A stretch of 64,000 nt of DNA from Verrucomicrobiaceae bacterium (GTDB lineage: Bacteria > Verrucomicrobiota > Verrucomicrobiia > Verrucomicrobiales > Akkermansiaceae), in contig JAIXPW010000139.1 in NCBI GenBank assembly GCA_027485995.1, positions 1 through 64,000 on the forward strand. Reading direction: 5' to 3'. Of this stretch, positions 8,986-17,834 are shown piece after piece. Under the pieces are notes generated by a model. The model searched no databases and was not told the DNA's origin. It saw only the letters and a list, made by a program, of their open reading frames with translations. The position numbers were made by a program, and so were the translations under genes. The first letter of the stretch is position 1; each line of letters opens with the position of its first letter.

Positions 8986-10296
8986 ATGGCTCACCACCAC
9001 GTCACCTCCGCCGACATTCCCGCCAACGGCGAGCACCTCGATCCCTCGAAAGTTTCGAGGGCCAAATCGCTTGCCCTCGGCGTGGCCGGACTCGGCTCCC
9101 TGATCAGCGTCTGGCTCCTGTTCTTTGGACCGGAGAAATACCAAGGCTGGTATTCCTACTCCTGGGTCTTCGCGCTCTTCTTCTTCTTCACCCTGGCGAT
9201 CGGAGGATGCTTCTGGACCCTGCTGCACAACGTCTCGAACTCCAGTTGGGGCACGTCAGTTCGCCGGATTTTCGAGAACCTTGGTTCGGTCTTCCCGTGG
9301 CTTTTCATCTTCGCCATTCCGCTTCTCTTCCCTGGAGTTCAGAAATACCTCTTCGAATGGATGAACATCCATCGCGAGGCCACAGGTGACATCCACAAGT
9401 ACCTTGAGGACCACAATCCGCTGCTGTCGCACAAGTTCTTCTACATGAACATCTTTTGGTGGTATGTCAGGTTCTTTGCATACTTCCTTTGCATGGGGCT
9501 TGTCATCAATCACCTCCGCAAGCTTTCCACAGGGCAGGACACCGATCCGAATCCGGGCACCCAGCGGCTCTTCAAGGCCCGCTCGCGCTCGACGGGAACG
9601 CTCATCATCTTTGCTTGCACCATCACTTTCGCCGGCTTCGACTGGTTGATGGGCCAGGACTACTCATGGTTCTCCACCATGTGGGGCGTCTATCTCTTCG
9701 CGGGTGCTGCCCTGAACTCGATGGCGGTGATTGTCCTGACCGCCGCGTGGTTGAAGAGCCAGGGCTACCTTAAGAATGTCGTCGGTCCCGAGCATTTCCA
9801 CATCATGGGCAAGCTGATGCTGGCCTTCACGATCTTCTGGGCCTACGTTTCCTTCTCCCAGTATTTCCTGATCTGGTATGCGGACATCACCGAGGAGACG
9901 AAGTACTTCCTCATCCGCAACACCGACGGCTGGAACACCGGCATGATCGCCCTGGTCTTCGGTCACTTCGTGATTCCTTTCGTCATCCTCCTCCAGGCCT
10001 GGCTGAAACGGAACCCCAAGACCCTCGCCATCATGGCGGTTTACACCCTGGTGATGCATGTGCTCGACCATTACCTGATCACCATCCCGGAGCGCGGCAT
10101 CTCACTTGGAAACATCAACCCAGCGGTCTTCGGGAAGATCACTCCTGCAATCGATGGTGCCTTCTGGGGCGACATCCTCGCCTTCGTGACCATCGGGGCT
10201 GGTTTCCTGTTCTTCTACCTTCGGGCTCTCGGCCAGCATGCGCTCTACCCGCACCGCGATCCCCGCATCCTCGAATCCGCCAACATTTCCAACTGA
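8986..10296 (+). CDS. actF: Alternative complex III subunit ActF, NrfD-like membrane subunit
   Basis: A 436-residue integral membrane protein with about ten transmembrane helices, the ActC paralogue in ACIII that packs in pseudo-symmetry with it. Recognisable segments are GCFWTLLHNVSNSSWGTSVR, FAGFDWLMGQDYSWFSTMWG and SQYFLIWYADITEET. It lacks its own redox cofactor and probably contributes to a proton path. Nineteen bases separate it from actE. With this gene the ACIII set A-F is complete; the next genes encode cytochromes and oxidase-like subunits. Confidence 0.93.
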   Translation: MAHHHVTSADIPANGEHLDPSKVSRAKSLALGVAGLGSLISVWLLFFGPEKYQGWYSYSWVFALFFFFTLAIGGCFWTLLHNVSNSSWGTSVRRIFENLGSVFPWLFIFAIPLLFPGVQKYLFEWMNIHREATGDIHKYLEDHNPLLSHKFFYMNIFWWYVRFFAYFLCMGLVINHLRKLSTGQDTDPNPGTQRLFKARSRSTGTLIIFACTITFAGFDWLMGQDYSWFSTMWGVYLFAGAALNSMAVIVLTAAWLKSQGYLKNVVGPEHFHIMGKLMLAFTIFWAYVSFSQYFLIWYADITEETKYFLIRNTDGWNTGMIALVFGHFVIPFVILLQAWLKRNPKTLAIMAVYTLVMHVLDHYLITIPERGISLGNINPAVFGKITPAIDGAFWGDILAFVTIGAGFLFFYLRALGQHALYPHRDPRILESANISN

Positions 10297-10332
10297 TCTG
10301 ACCGGCATTCGGAACCTCGACCTTTTCCTCTG

Positions 10333-11112
10333 ATGTCCACCTCCCGCGACAATCCTCTGGCCCGCTTCTCCGCTTTCATCTGGGGAATCGGCAGCTTCCT
10401 CATCTTCACGGTGCTGCTTCTCATTTTCTGGGCGAACCGTGACCAGACCTCGACCCTCGAAGACGCCGCTGCCGCGAAGCGTTACGAGACCAAGACGAAG
10501 GTGGATGCCTCCCAGGACGCTGGCCTCGTTTACAAGGAGATCGAGCCAGGCAAGAAAGTTCAGGTTCCGCCGCATGACGTGTTTGAACTGGTCGGCAAGG
10601 AGCTCGCCTCCACCAAACCGGTGGCGGTCGAGAAGCCCGAGCAGGTGGTGCCTGGTTCCGCGACCGAGAAGAAATTGGCGGCAGCCCCGGCAGCGGATAC
10701 CTCCGCCATTGACAAGGCTCCGGCAGCGGATGTCCCGATCGATCCTGTGGTAATGGAAAAGGGCAAGGCGGCCTACCAGCTCTGCGGTGCCTGCCACAAC
10801 CAACAGGGCGAGGGACTTGTCGGACCTCCTCTCGCGGGCTCCGAATGGGTGACCGGTCCGGTTTCCAACCTGATCCTCATGCAACTTCGTGGCCTTCAGG
10901 GTGCCATCACTGTCAAGGGCAAGGAATACAACGTCCCCGGTGGCATGATGGCCATGGCCTACCAGGACGATGCCACGATTGCCGCCGTCTTGACCTACGT
11001 CCGCAACAGCTTCGGCAACAAGGCGTCCGCTGTGACTCCAGAGCAGGTTGCCGCCCTGCGCGGTGAAGTTGGCAAGCCTCAGGTCAACGCCGCTGAACTC
11101 AAGAAACCCTGA
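10333..11112 (+). CDS. Membrane-anchored monoheme cytochrome c
   Basis: A 259-residue protein: one N-terminal transmembrane helix (about 12-33), an Ala/Pro/Lys-rich flexible linker (about 90-135), and a C-terminal class I cytochrome c domain with CGACH at residues 151-155 and a Met-rich segment (GGMMAMAY) for the sixth ligand. It lies 36 bp after actF and 27 bp before the CcoN-like gene. Its architecture recalls one half of CcoP, so it may move electrons between ActE and the downstream modules. A related anchored cytochrome follows at 13428, so the CcoN/CcoO-like pair is bracketed by two such proteins. Confidence 0.85.
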   Translation: MSTSRDNPLARFSAFIWGIGSFLIFTVLLLIFWANRDQTSTLEDAAAAKRYETKTKVDASQDAGLVYKEIEPGKKVQVPPHDVFELVGKELASTKPVAVEKPEQVVPGSATEKKLAAAPAADTSAIDKAPAADVPIDPVVMEKGKAAYQLCGACHNQQGEGLVGPPLAGSEWVTGPVSNLILMQLRGLQGAITVKGKEYNVPGGMMAMAYQDDATIAAVLTYVRNSFGNKASAVTPEQVAALRGEVGKPQVNAAELKKP

Positions 11113-11139
11113 CGCGTTTCCTCCCGAACTCATTTCACG

Positions 11140-12645
11140 ATGTCCCAAGACACTTCCAACAGCCCGGAAAAGGACGCGATTGTGCGTGCCTCGATTGACC
11201 GCTCGCTGCGCCATCCGGTGATGTTCTTCTTCACCAGCGGTGCTGCCTGGCTCGCGGTTTCCATCGTGCTGGGAATCATTTCCTCGGCCAAGAACCATAG
11301 CCCCGACTTCCTGTCCGGCTGCCCCTGGTTGACCTATGGACGGGTGTTTCCCGCTCACATCAATGCGCTGATCTACGGGTGGGGTGCCCAGGCCGCGTTT
11401 GGAGCCATCATCTGGCTGATGTCCCGCCTTTCCCGCCAGGAATGCCGGGCCGCCGGAACCATCCTCACCTCAGGTCACGTTTGGAACCTTGGTGTTTCGC
11501 TTGGCATTCTGGGCATCCTTTCCGGTCACGGCACCGGCATGCCATGGATGGAGTTCCCCTTCTTCGCCTGGCCGGTCCTGCTGATCAGTTACACGGCCAT
11601 CGTGATCTGGTCGTTGGTGCAGTTCCGCGTGCGGCCCAGCGGCCATACTTATATCTCGCAGTGGTTCCTGGTGGCTTCGGTGATCTGGTTCCCATGGGTC
11701 TATCTCACGGCCAACGTGCTTCTCCATTGCATGACCGGACACCCGGTGATGGCCGCAGGCATCAACGCCTGGTTCAGGTCCGCCATCCTGCTGCTCTTCT
11801 TCCTTCCAGTAGGAATTGGCACCGCCTTCTACCTGGTGCCGAAAGTCACCGGCAAGCCGATCTACAGCTACACGCTCGCTCAAATCGGATTCTGGTCGCT
11901 GGCAATCATCGCGCCATGGGCCGGGATGCAGAAACTCACCGGAGCTCCCATTCCCTACTTCCTTCCCTACCTCGGGGCCGCCGCCACGGTTCTGATCGCC
12001 ATCCCGGCCTTCACCGTGGCCGCCAACCTGATCGCCACGGCCTTGAGTTCCGGTGAAACGGTGTCGCACAGCCCGACCCTCCGGTTCACCCTTGCGGGAC
12101 TGGTCTGCCTCGCCCTTTTCGGCGGAGCGGCGGTCTTCCTGAATCTTCCGAACAGCACGCTCCCGCTGACCCAGTTCAGTCTCTCAGGCTATGGTTTCGA
12201 CATCCTCGGTCTCTATGGCTTTTTCAGCCTGGTGATGTTTGGGGCGATTTACTTCATCGTGCCGCGCATCACCCGTCGCGAGTGGCTTTCCCGCCGCCTG
12301 ATCAAGATGCATTTCTTCCTTTCCGTTTACGGAGTGGTCACCGTGGCACTGGTTGCTCTCTTCGGCGGCCTCCAGCAGGGGATCGGCCAGGAGCAGTTCG
12401 ACCAGGGTTGGGACAACGCGGCCGCCCGCGCGACCCCCTATGCGATCGCAACAACTCTGGCCTGGTGTTTCATCCTGTTCTCCAACGTCTTCTTCTTCAT
12501 GCACCTGACCTTGATGTGGCTTCGTCTCGGTCGCCGGTCCTCCCATCCGACCCTCCTGGTGGACTCACATCACGGCAGTCCGCACGGACCGGAAGGGGAC
12601 ATCGACAACGCGGGTCCCGGAACCGCAGCCGCCTCCGCCCACTGA
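11140..12645 (+). CDS. CcoN-like (cbb3 oxidase subunit I family) protein lacking the catalytic ligands
   Basis: A 501-residue protein with about twelve helices, clearly homologous to CcoN. GRVFPAHINALIYGWG matches the first heme-b helix, YLVPKVTGKPIYSYTLAQIGFW matches the helix VI-VII link, and FGAIYFIVPRI follows the heme helix. His73, a low-spin heme ligand, is kept. The CuB histidines are gone: GHNA becomes RSA (Ser214), and WAGPHH becomes WAGMQK (Gln264, Lys265). The GHVH pair that binds the high-spin and low-spin hemes aligns with Phe353 and Ile355, and no His lies in that helix. It cannot be an ordinary oxygen reductase and may be a structural or quinone-binding module. Homology is secure; function is unknown. 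Confidence 0.85.
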   Translation: MSQDTSNSPEKDAIVRASIDRSLRHPVMFFFTSGAAWLAVSIVLGIISSAKNHSPDFLSGCPWLTYGRVFPAHINALIYGWGAQAAFGAIIWLMSRLSRQECRAAGTILTSGHVWNLGVSLGILGILSGHGTGMPWMEFPFFAWPVLLISYTAIVIWSLVQFRVRPSGHTYISQWFLVASVIWFPWVYLTANVLLHCMTGHPVMAAGINAWFRSAILLLFFLPVGIGTAFYLVPKVTGKPIYSYTLAQIGFWSLAIIAPWAGMQKLTGAPIPYFLPYLGAAATVLIAIPAFTVAANLIATALSSGETVSHSPTLRFTLAGLVCLALFGGAAVFLNLPNSTLPLTQFSLSGYGFDILGLYGFFSLVMFGAIYFIVPRITRREWLSRRLIKMHFFLSVYGVVTVALVALFGGLQQGIGQEQFDQGWDNAAARATPYAIATTLAWCFILFSNVFFFMHLTLMWLRLGRRSSHPTLLVDSHHGSPHGPEGDIDNAGPGTAAASAH

Positions 12646-12690
12646 TTTCCGTTTCGGATTCCACAACCTGAATTTCGAAATTTCCACTCC

Positions 12691-13398
12691 ATGAGCTTCC
12701 GCAATTTCCTTCTGGGCATCTTCGCCAGTTTCTCCCTCGCGTGGGGAATGGTGGTCGTTTACCCGTTCTTCAAGATGCGCGCCCTCAAGCCGATCGTCCT
12801 CACCGAGGCGAGCGACGGCAAGGATGGCCTTTATTTCCCGAAGCGTGCCGGGCGCGTGGCGAACGGGGCCGCAGTCTATGCCGCGAATGGCTGTTACCTC
12901 TGCCACACCCAGGTCATCCGTCCGACCTACGCGGGCAATGACCTGTATCGCGAGGATTGGGCCGGCCTGAAGGACAACGGCGAAGGCCTCGACACCCGTC
13001 GCGAGACGAATGCCTACGATTTCGAAGGTGAGAAATTCGCCCAGATCGGAGTCAGCCGCCTGGGCCCCGATCTTTCCAATCTTGGACGTCGGGTGGAGGC
13101 CATTTATGCCAAGGGCAGCAGCCCAGAAGCCTGGCTCTACAAGCATCTCTACAGCCCGCGTGGTCCGGTGGAACGTCGCAAGTCGGACTGCCCGGACTTC
13201 CGTTTCCTGTTCGAGGAGCGCGAGATCATGGGCAACCCCTCGTCCGATGCGCTGCCGTTCTCCGTGGCTGAGGGCAAGGAGATCGTGCCGAACTCCGATG
13301 CCAAGGCGCTCGTCTCCTACCTGCTGTCCCTGAAGAAGGACGATGCAGTCCCCGCAGCCTTGAATTTCGCGCCTGCTAAAAAGAAGGCCGACGGTTGA
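12691..13398 (+). CDS. CcoO-like monoheme cytochrome c (cbb3 subunit II family)
   Basis: A 235-residue protein with one N-terminal membrane anchor (about 5-28) and the CcoO heme signature GCYLCHTQVIRP (CxxCH at residues 68-72). LGPDLSNLGRR and WLYKHLYSPR are also family-typical. At the place where CcoO has its axial Met (a motif like ESxMPxYPWLF), this protein reads KSDCPDFRFLF, so Cys167 replaces the Met ligand. It lies 45 bp after the degenerate CcoN-like gene and presumably pairs with it. Either the heme is His/Cys-ligated or it uses another ligand; both would give an atypical potential. Confidence 0.85.
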   Translation: MSFRNFLLGIFASFSLAWGMVVVYPFFKMRALKPIVLTEASDGKDGLYFPKRAGRVANGAAVYAANGCYLCHTQVIRPTYAGNDLYREDWAGLKDNGEGLDTRRETNAYDFEGEKFAQIGVSRLGPDLSNLGRRVEAIYAKGSSPEAWLYKHLYSPRGPVERRKSDCPDFRFLFEEREIMGNPSSDALPFSVAEGKEIVPNSDAKALVSYLLSLKKDDAVPAALNFAPAKKKADG

Positions 13399-13427
13399 AA
13401 CTCTCCAACACGCTACTTTAGTCCGAC

Positions 13428-14198
13428 ATGTCCGACCCAATTCAGAAGCCCGATCTTGATGACTCGATCAATGTGACCGAGACACACGGTCGCATCGCCC
13501 GCCAGGCGGCGGCGGCGGCGCGTGAGAATAAGCTTGGAGAAAATGGCACTCAGCCGGTTTCCCTCTGGCTGTTCCTCGCCTTGGCCGTGGTGCTGATCAT
13601 CGCCGGTGGCGTCCTCGGCAGCGGTGGCAGCCTCTTCGCCTACGGAACCAGTTTCCGCGATGGCTATGTCCGCAAGCCGGCGCCGGGTGACGACGACAAA
13701 GGCCCACAGCCCAAGCCAGCTATCATTGCCTATTCCGCCAGGGGATCAAAAATCTACTCCGCCAAGTGCGGTGGTTGCCACGGTCCGGGTGGCCAAGGTG
13801 ACGGAGCCAACTATCCTTCGCTTGCAGGTTCGGCCTGGGTCAAGGGTGAGACCGAGCGCTTTGCGATGATCGTTCTGAACGGTCTGCAAGGCCCGACCAG
13901 CACGGGCAAGGCCTACGGCGCAGCCGGCATGCCGGCCCAGGGTGGCGGAATGAGTCCCGAGGATCTGGCGGGAGTCATGACCTTTCTTCGCAATGGCTTT
14001 GGAAACACGGTGGGCGACATCGTGACCGTGGACATGGCCAAGGCTGCGATGGAGATTTCCGGGAAACGTGCGAAGGCCGGCCAACAGGTCGATGCCGTCG
14101 AACTCGAAGCCGATCATAAGAAAAACCTTCCGGGCGATCCGCTCGATCCGAACACCCTTGTCGATCCGGTCACCCTCGCCCCGGCTGCGGCCAAGTAA
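13428..14198 (+). CDS. Membrane-anchored monoheme cytochrome c (CcoP-like position)
   Basis: A 256-residue protein with a charged N-terminus, one transmembrane helix (about 44-66), then a periplasmic class I cytochrome c domain with CGGCH at residues 114-118 followed by GPGGQGDGANYP, and a Met-containing loop (AAGMPAQGGGMS). The start (MSDPIQKPDLDDSINVTETHG) resembles CcoP proteins, but CcoP has two hemes and this has one. It lies between the CcoO-like gene and coxA, so it may hand electrons to the CuA site of the A-type oxidase. Confidence 0.85.
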   Translation: MSDPIQKPDLDDSINVTETHGRIARQAAAAARENKLGENGTQPVSLWLFLALAVVLIIAGGVLGSGGSLFAYGTSFRDGYVRKPAPGDDDKGPQPKPAIIAYSARGSKIYSAKCGGCHGPGGQGDGANYPSLAGSAWVKGETERFAMIVLNGLQGPTSTGKAYGAAGMPAQGGGMSPEDLAGVMTFLRNGFGNTVGDIVTVDMAKAAMEISGKRAKAGQQVDAVELEADHKKNLPGDPLDPNTLVDPVTLAPAAAK

Positions 14199-14225
14199 GG
14201 AACCACCAAACTTTTGCCACCTCGC

Positions 14226-16127
14226 ATGAGCGCTCACGCCCACACCGATCACGCCCACGACGATCATCATCACGATGATCACCACCACAATCCGGGCTTC
14301 ATCCAGAAGTATATCTTCTCGACCGATCACAAGATGATCGGTCTCCAATATGGCATCACCGCCGGTCTGTTCCTGCTCTTCGGGTTCTACCTGATGATGG
14401 TGATGCGCTGGAGCATCGCCTATCCGCACCAACCGCTGCCGGAGTGGATGAGCTTCGTGTTCACCGACACATGGAAGGCCCGTTGGCTTTCCGATGGCAA
14501 GGTGACTGGCGATACTTACAACATGTTCGGTGCGATGCATGGCACGATCATGGTGTTCCTCGGCATCGTTCCCCTTGGCTTCGGTGCCTTTGGAAACTAC
14601 GTGACTCCGCTTCAGATTGGCGCACCGGACATGGCGTTTCCGAAGCTGAACATGGCCAGCTACTGGCTCTATCTTCTCGGTGGCCTGGTGATGTGCGGAT
14701 CCTTCTTCATGGAGTCCGGTGCGGCCAAGTCCGGATGGACCAACTACTCTCCGCTGGCCGGCTTTGCTGATGGTCAAATCGTCAATCAATGGCTCGCCGG
14801 GCAGACCCAGTGGCTCATCGGTCTCGTGTTGCTGATTTCCTCCTCGCTGCTCGGCTCGGTCAACTTCATCACCACCATCATCAACCTCCGCGCCCGTGGC
14901 ATGACCTGGATGCGGATGCCATTCTTCGTCTGGGCGATGCTGGTGACCGGCTTCCTGCTGCTGCTTGCCTTCCCGCCTCTTGAGTCGGCCGGCATCATGC
15001 AGTTGATGGACCGCACGTTCCACTCCTCCTTCTTTATGCCCTCCGGCCTCTACACCAAGAGCGAGGGCTTGGCCGAGCTTTCCGGTGGTGGCTCGCCGCT
15101 CTTGTTCCAGCACCTTTTCTGGTTTCTCGGCCACCCGGAGGTGTATGTGCTCCTCCTGCCAGCCTTCGCCTGTGTCGCGGAAATCATTCCCTGCTACACC
15201 CGCAAGCCGCTTTGGGGTTACAAGTCGATGGTCTATGGGGTCCTCGTCCTTGGTTTCCTTTCCTTCATCGTCTGGGCTCACCACATGTATCTCACCGGCA
15301 TGGGTGCGAGTGTCTCGACCTGGTTCCAGACGACCACGGTGCTGATTTCGGTTCCATCCGTCATCCTGATCACTGCGATGTTGATTTCCCTCTGGGGCGG
15401 ATCGATCCGCTTCGAACCGGCGATGCTCTGGGCCTGTGCCTTCATCCCGATGTTCGGCATCGGTGGCCTTACCGGACTGCCGCTCGCCTTCAATCTGGCC
15501 GACCTTCACCTCCACGACACCTACTACGTGATCGGCCATTTCCACTACGTGGTGGCTCCGGGCATCCTCTTCGGGCTCTTCGCCGGAGTGTATCACTGGT
15601 ATCCGAAGATCACAGGTCGCTTCCTCAGCCGCACGCTGACCCATTTCCACTTCTGGCCCAGCCTGGTCTGCATGAATGTGATTTTCTTCCCGATGCTCAT
15701 CCAGGGTATGGCCGGTTTCCATCGCCGTTGGTACAATGGTGGCGATGCTTATCTCTCGAAGACGAAGGACAGCGTCAACGTCTTCGGCAACACTGTCGCC
15801 CAGCACATCGACCTGAACATCGTGATGTCGATGGGTGCCTGGACTCTTGCTCTCGCCCAGATTCCGTTCCTCGTGAACATCATCCTGTCCAAGTTCGCAG
15901 GCCGCAAGGTGCAGAGCGACAATCCTTGGAATGCCACGACGCTGGAGTGGGCGACTCCGACGCCTCCAGGACATGGAAACTTCACCTTCGAGCCGGCGAT
16001 CTATCGCGGTCCGTATGAGTACAGCCGTCCTGACCATGACGAGGATTTCCTTCCACAGTGGGTCGAGCCGAAGCGCCCTGAAACGGAGAAGGCGGACCAG
16101 CCTGCGAAAGCTCCTTCCCACCACTGA
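14226..16127 (+). CDS. coxA: A-type cytochrome c oxidase subunit I (CoxA) without the K-channel lysine
   Basis: A 633-residue, twelve-helix subunit. Ligands are intact: His105 (heme a), His303 with Tyr307 in GHPEVY (CuB and the cross-link), His352-His353 (CuB), and His438/His440 in GHFHY (hemes a3 and a). The D-channel is kept (GAPDMAFPKLN and Glu305). In helix VIII, where A-type oxidases read VPTGIK, this reads VPSVIL, so Leu381 replaces the K-channel lysine. The N-terminus is strikingly His/Asp-rich (about half His in the first 22 residues). I prefer ATG 14226 to a TTG four codons upstream. It reduces oxygen with electrons from CoxB. Confidence 0.95.
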   Translation: MSAHAHTDHAHDDHHHDDHHHNPGFIQKYIFSTDHKMIGLQYGITAGLFLLFGFYLMMVMRWSIAYPHQPLPEWMSFVFTDTWKARWLSDGKVTGDTYNMFGAMHGTIMVFLGIVPLGFGAFGNYVTPLQIGAPDMAFPKLNMASYWLYLLGGLVMCGSFFMESGAAKSGWTNYSPLAGFADGQIVNQWLAGQTQWLIGLVLLISSSLLGSVNFITTIINLRARGMTWMRMPFFVWAMLVTGFLLLLAFPPLESAGIMQLMDRTFHSSFFMPSGLYTKSEGLAELSGGGSPLLFQHLFWFLGHPEVYVLLLPAFACVAEIIPCYTRKPLWGYKSMVYGVLVLGFLSFIVWAHHMYLTGMGASVSTWFQTTTVLISVPSVILITAMLISLWGGSIRFEPAMLWACAFIPMFGIGGLTGLPLAFNLADLHLHDTYYVIGHFHYVVAPGILFGLFAGVYHWYPKITGRFLSRTLTHFHFWPSLVCMNVIFFPMLIQGMAGFHRRWYNGGDAYLSKTKDSVNVFGNTVAQHIDLNIVMSMGAWTLALAQIPFLVNIILSKFAGRKVQSDNPWNATTLEWATPTPPGHGNFTFEPAIYRGPYEYSRPDHDEDFLPQWVEPKRPETEKADQPAKAPSHH

Positions 16128-16168
16128 TTCACCGGAACACGGATAACGATTCAACGAACACAGGTTTC

Positions 16169-17794
16169 ATGGAAATTCCCTACGTCGTCACGCCCCGCAA
16201 GGACACCGGCCTCATCAACTCGAAGATCGCCATCTGGCTGTTCCTCGCGTCTGAAGTGATGCTCTTCGGTGGCTTCTTCTCCGCCTATGTCTTCCTCCGT
16301 GTCGATGCGGATTATCCCTGGCCCGAGCGTGCTCTTCCGGTCATCCCCGGTCTGGTCAACACCTTCGTGCTGATCGCCTCGTCGGTTACGGTGGTGTTCG
16401 CATGGGCTTCGCTCAAGCTGCGCAAGTGGAGACATTTCCAGGCCTACATGCTCTTCACCCTGCTCTGTGCCGCCACGTTCATGGTGCTCAAGGGGATCGA
16501 GTACAACGTGAAGTTCCACCACCAGGCTCTCCGCATGGCCGATGGTGCGATCATTGAAGGCCACCTCGGCTATGAACTCAAGGAGGGTGCCGACAAGCAT
16601 CATCCCAAGGAGGAGGACTACAAGACCGACCACAAGGGACACAAGATCGAGGAAAACAGGATTTACGTGGAAGCAACCTCGGTGACCTTCAACACGGTCC
16701 GCTTCCATAAGGATTGGGTCGAGGAGATCATCGCCGAGGCCAAGGAACACAACTCGAAGGTCTCGCTCGCGGCCGACCTCAAAGCGGTAACCAAACCAGG
16801 AGGCAAGGAGGAGACCCTCTTCCCTGCGGGCACTGAGCTGTCAGTCGAGGTGCTCAACAAGATCGCCGACCATCACCTTGAATCCCGTGAGAACAATTCG
16901 AACCTCCGGACAGACGATCTTCGCGCCGCCTGGAAGGCTGCAAAGAAAGAGAATCCCGGCAAGCGGGGCTGGGAGATCGCCGACAAGGTGGCGGTTGATT
17001 CCAGTCATTTCGCGGACCAGTTGATGACCGAAGTGCCCTCAGTGTCCTTCAAGGTTGATCCTCCAGCCAAGTTGGAATTCCTTCCGCGCGATGTGAAGGA
17101 AGGACCGACCCAGAGCCGCTTGCGTGACGAGACCGTGATCGATGGCAAGCTCCTTGAGAGTCCGATGGTGTTCCACTATGTTGACGCGCTCGACTTCCGT
17201 TACCTTGCCCAGAAGGCCATGGAGCCGGGTCGCAACCTCGATCCGATGAAGGAAATCGAGAAGTCCTGGCTCATCAACCACAATGCCGAAATCAAGGCCG
17301 CTTGGGAGTGGCACAAGGGTGAGATCGCCAAGCTCGAAGCCGAGCTGAAGAAGGAATCCCGCGAACCGACCTTCACCGAACGCTATCGCATCGAGTGGAA
17401 GGATTTTGTCGCCAAGGCCGAGGGCAAGACCCGTGAGGATCGTGACAAGGTGGTTCTGGCGAAGGAGCAGATCCTTGGGCCAGACTATGATGCGCGCGAG
17501 GAAATCCACGCCTTCCCCTCGCATGTGGAGATCCCTCGTGAAGAGGTCGCCTTTGCCTCCAAGTTCGCGCCTGCCTGGAATACCTACTACGCCATTTATT
17601 TCACGATGACCGGTCTTCACGGTCTTCACGTCATCGGCGGTGCGCTGGTCCTCGCCTACTACCTTTTCTTCGGAAAGAAGATGTATCTCAGCAATCCCGA
17701 GTGGCTGGCCAACCGCGTCGAAATCGGCGGCTTGTTCTGGCACTTCGTGGACCTTGTCTGGATCTTCCTGTTCCCGCTGCTCTACCTCATGTGA
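16169..17794 (+). CDS. coxC: Cytochrome c oxidase subunit III (CoxC) with a ~340-residue hydrophilic insertion
   Basis: A 541-residue protein; bacterial five-helix CoxC is usually about 200 residues. The family core is complete but split: three helices with WLFLASEVMLFGGFFSAYVF and LKGIEYNVKFHH end near residue 120. The last two helices start at residue 466 (TMTGLHGLHVIGGALVLAYY, then GLFWHFVDLVWIFLFPLLYL). Between them lies a soluble, Lys/Glu-rich, His-containing segment (about 121-460) with helical, possibly coiled-coil stretches. The loop of insertion faces the periplasm in known CoxC. No frameshift is visible, and codon use looks like the flanks. Confidence 0.93.
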   Translation: MEIPYVVTPRKDTGLINSKIAIWLFLASEVMLFGGFFSAYVFLRVDADYPWPERALPVIPGLVNTFVLIASSVTVVFAWASLKLRKWRHFQAYMLFTLLCAATFMVLKGIEYNVKFHHQALRMADGAIIEGHLGYELKEGADKHHPKEEDYKTDHKGHKIEENRIYVEATSVTFNTVRFHKDWVEEIIAEAKEHNSKVSLAADLKAVTKPGGKEETLFPAGTELSVEVLNKIADHHLESRENNSNLRTDDLRAAWKAAKKENPGKRGWEIADKVAVDSSHFADQLMTEVPSVSFKVDPPAKLEFLPRDVKEGPTQSRLRDETVIDGKLLESPMVFHYVDALDFRYLAQKAMEPGRNLDPMKEIEKSWLINHNAEIKAAWEWHKGEIAKLEAELKKESREPTFTERYRIEWKDFVAKAEGKTREDRDKVVLAKEQILGPDYDAREEIHAFPSHVEIPREEVAFASKFAPAWNTYYAIYFTMTGLHGLHVIGGALVLAYYLFFGKKMYLSNPEWLANRVEIGGLFWHFVDLVWIFLFPLLYLM

Positions 17795-17834
17795 GGTCGC
17801 CTCCTTCACTCTTCCAAATCCCTTATTTCAAGCC

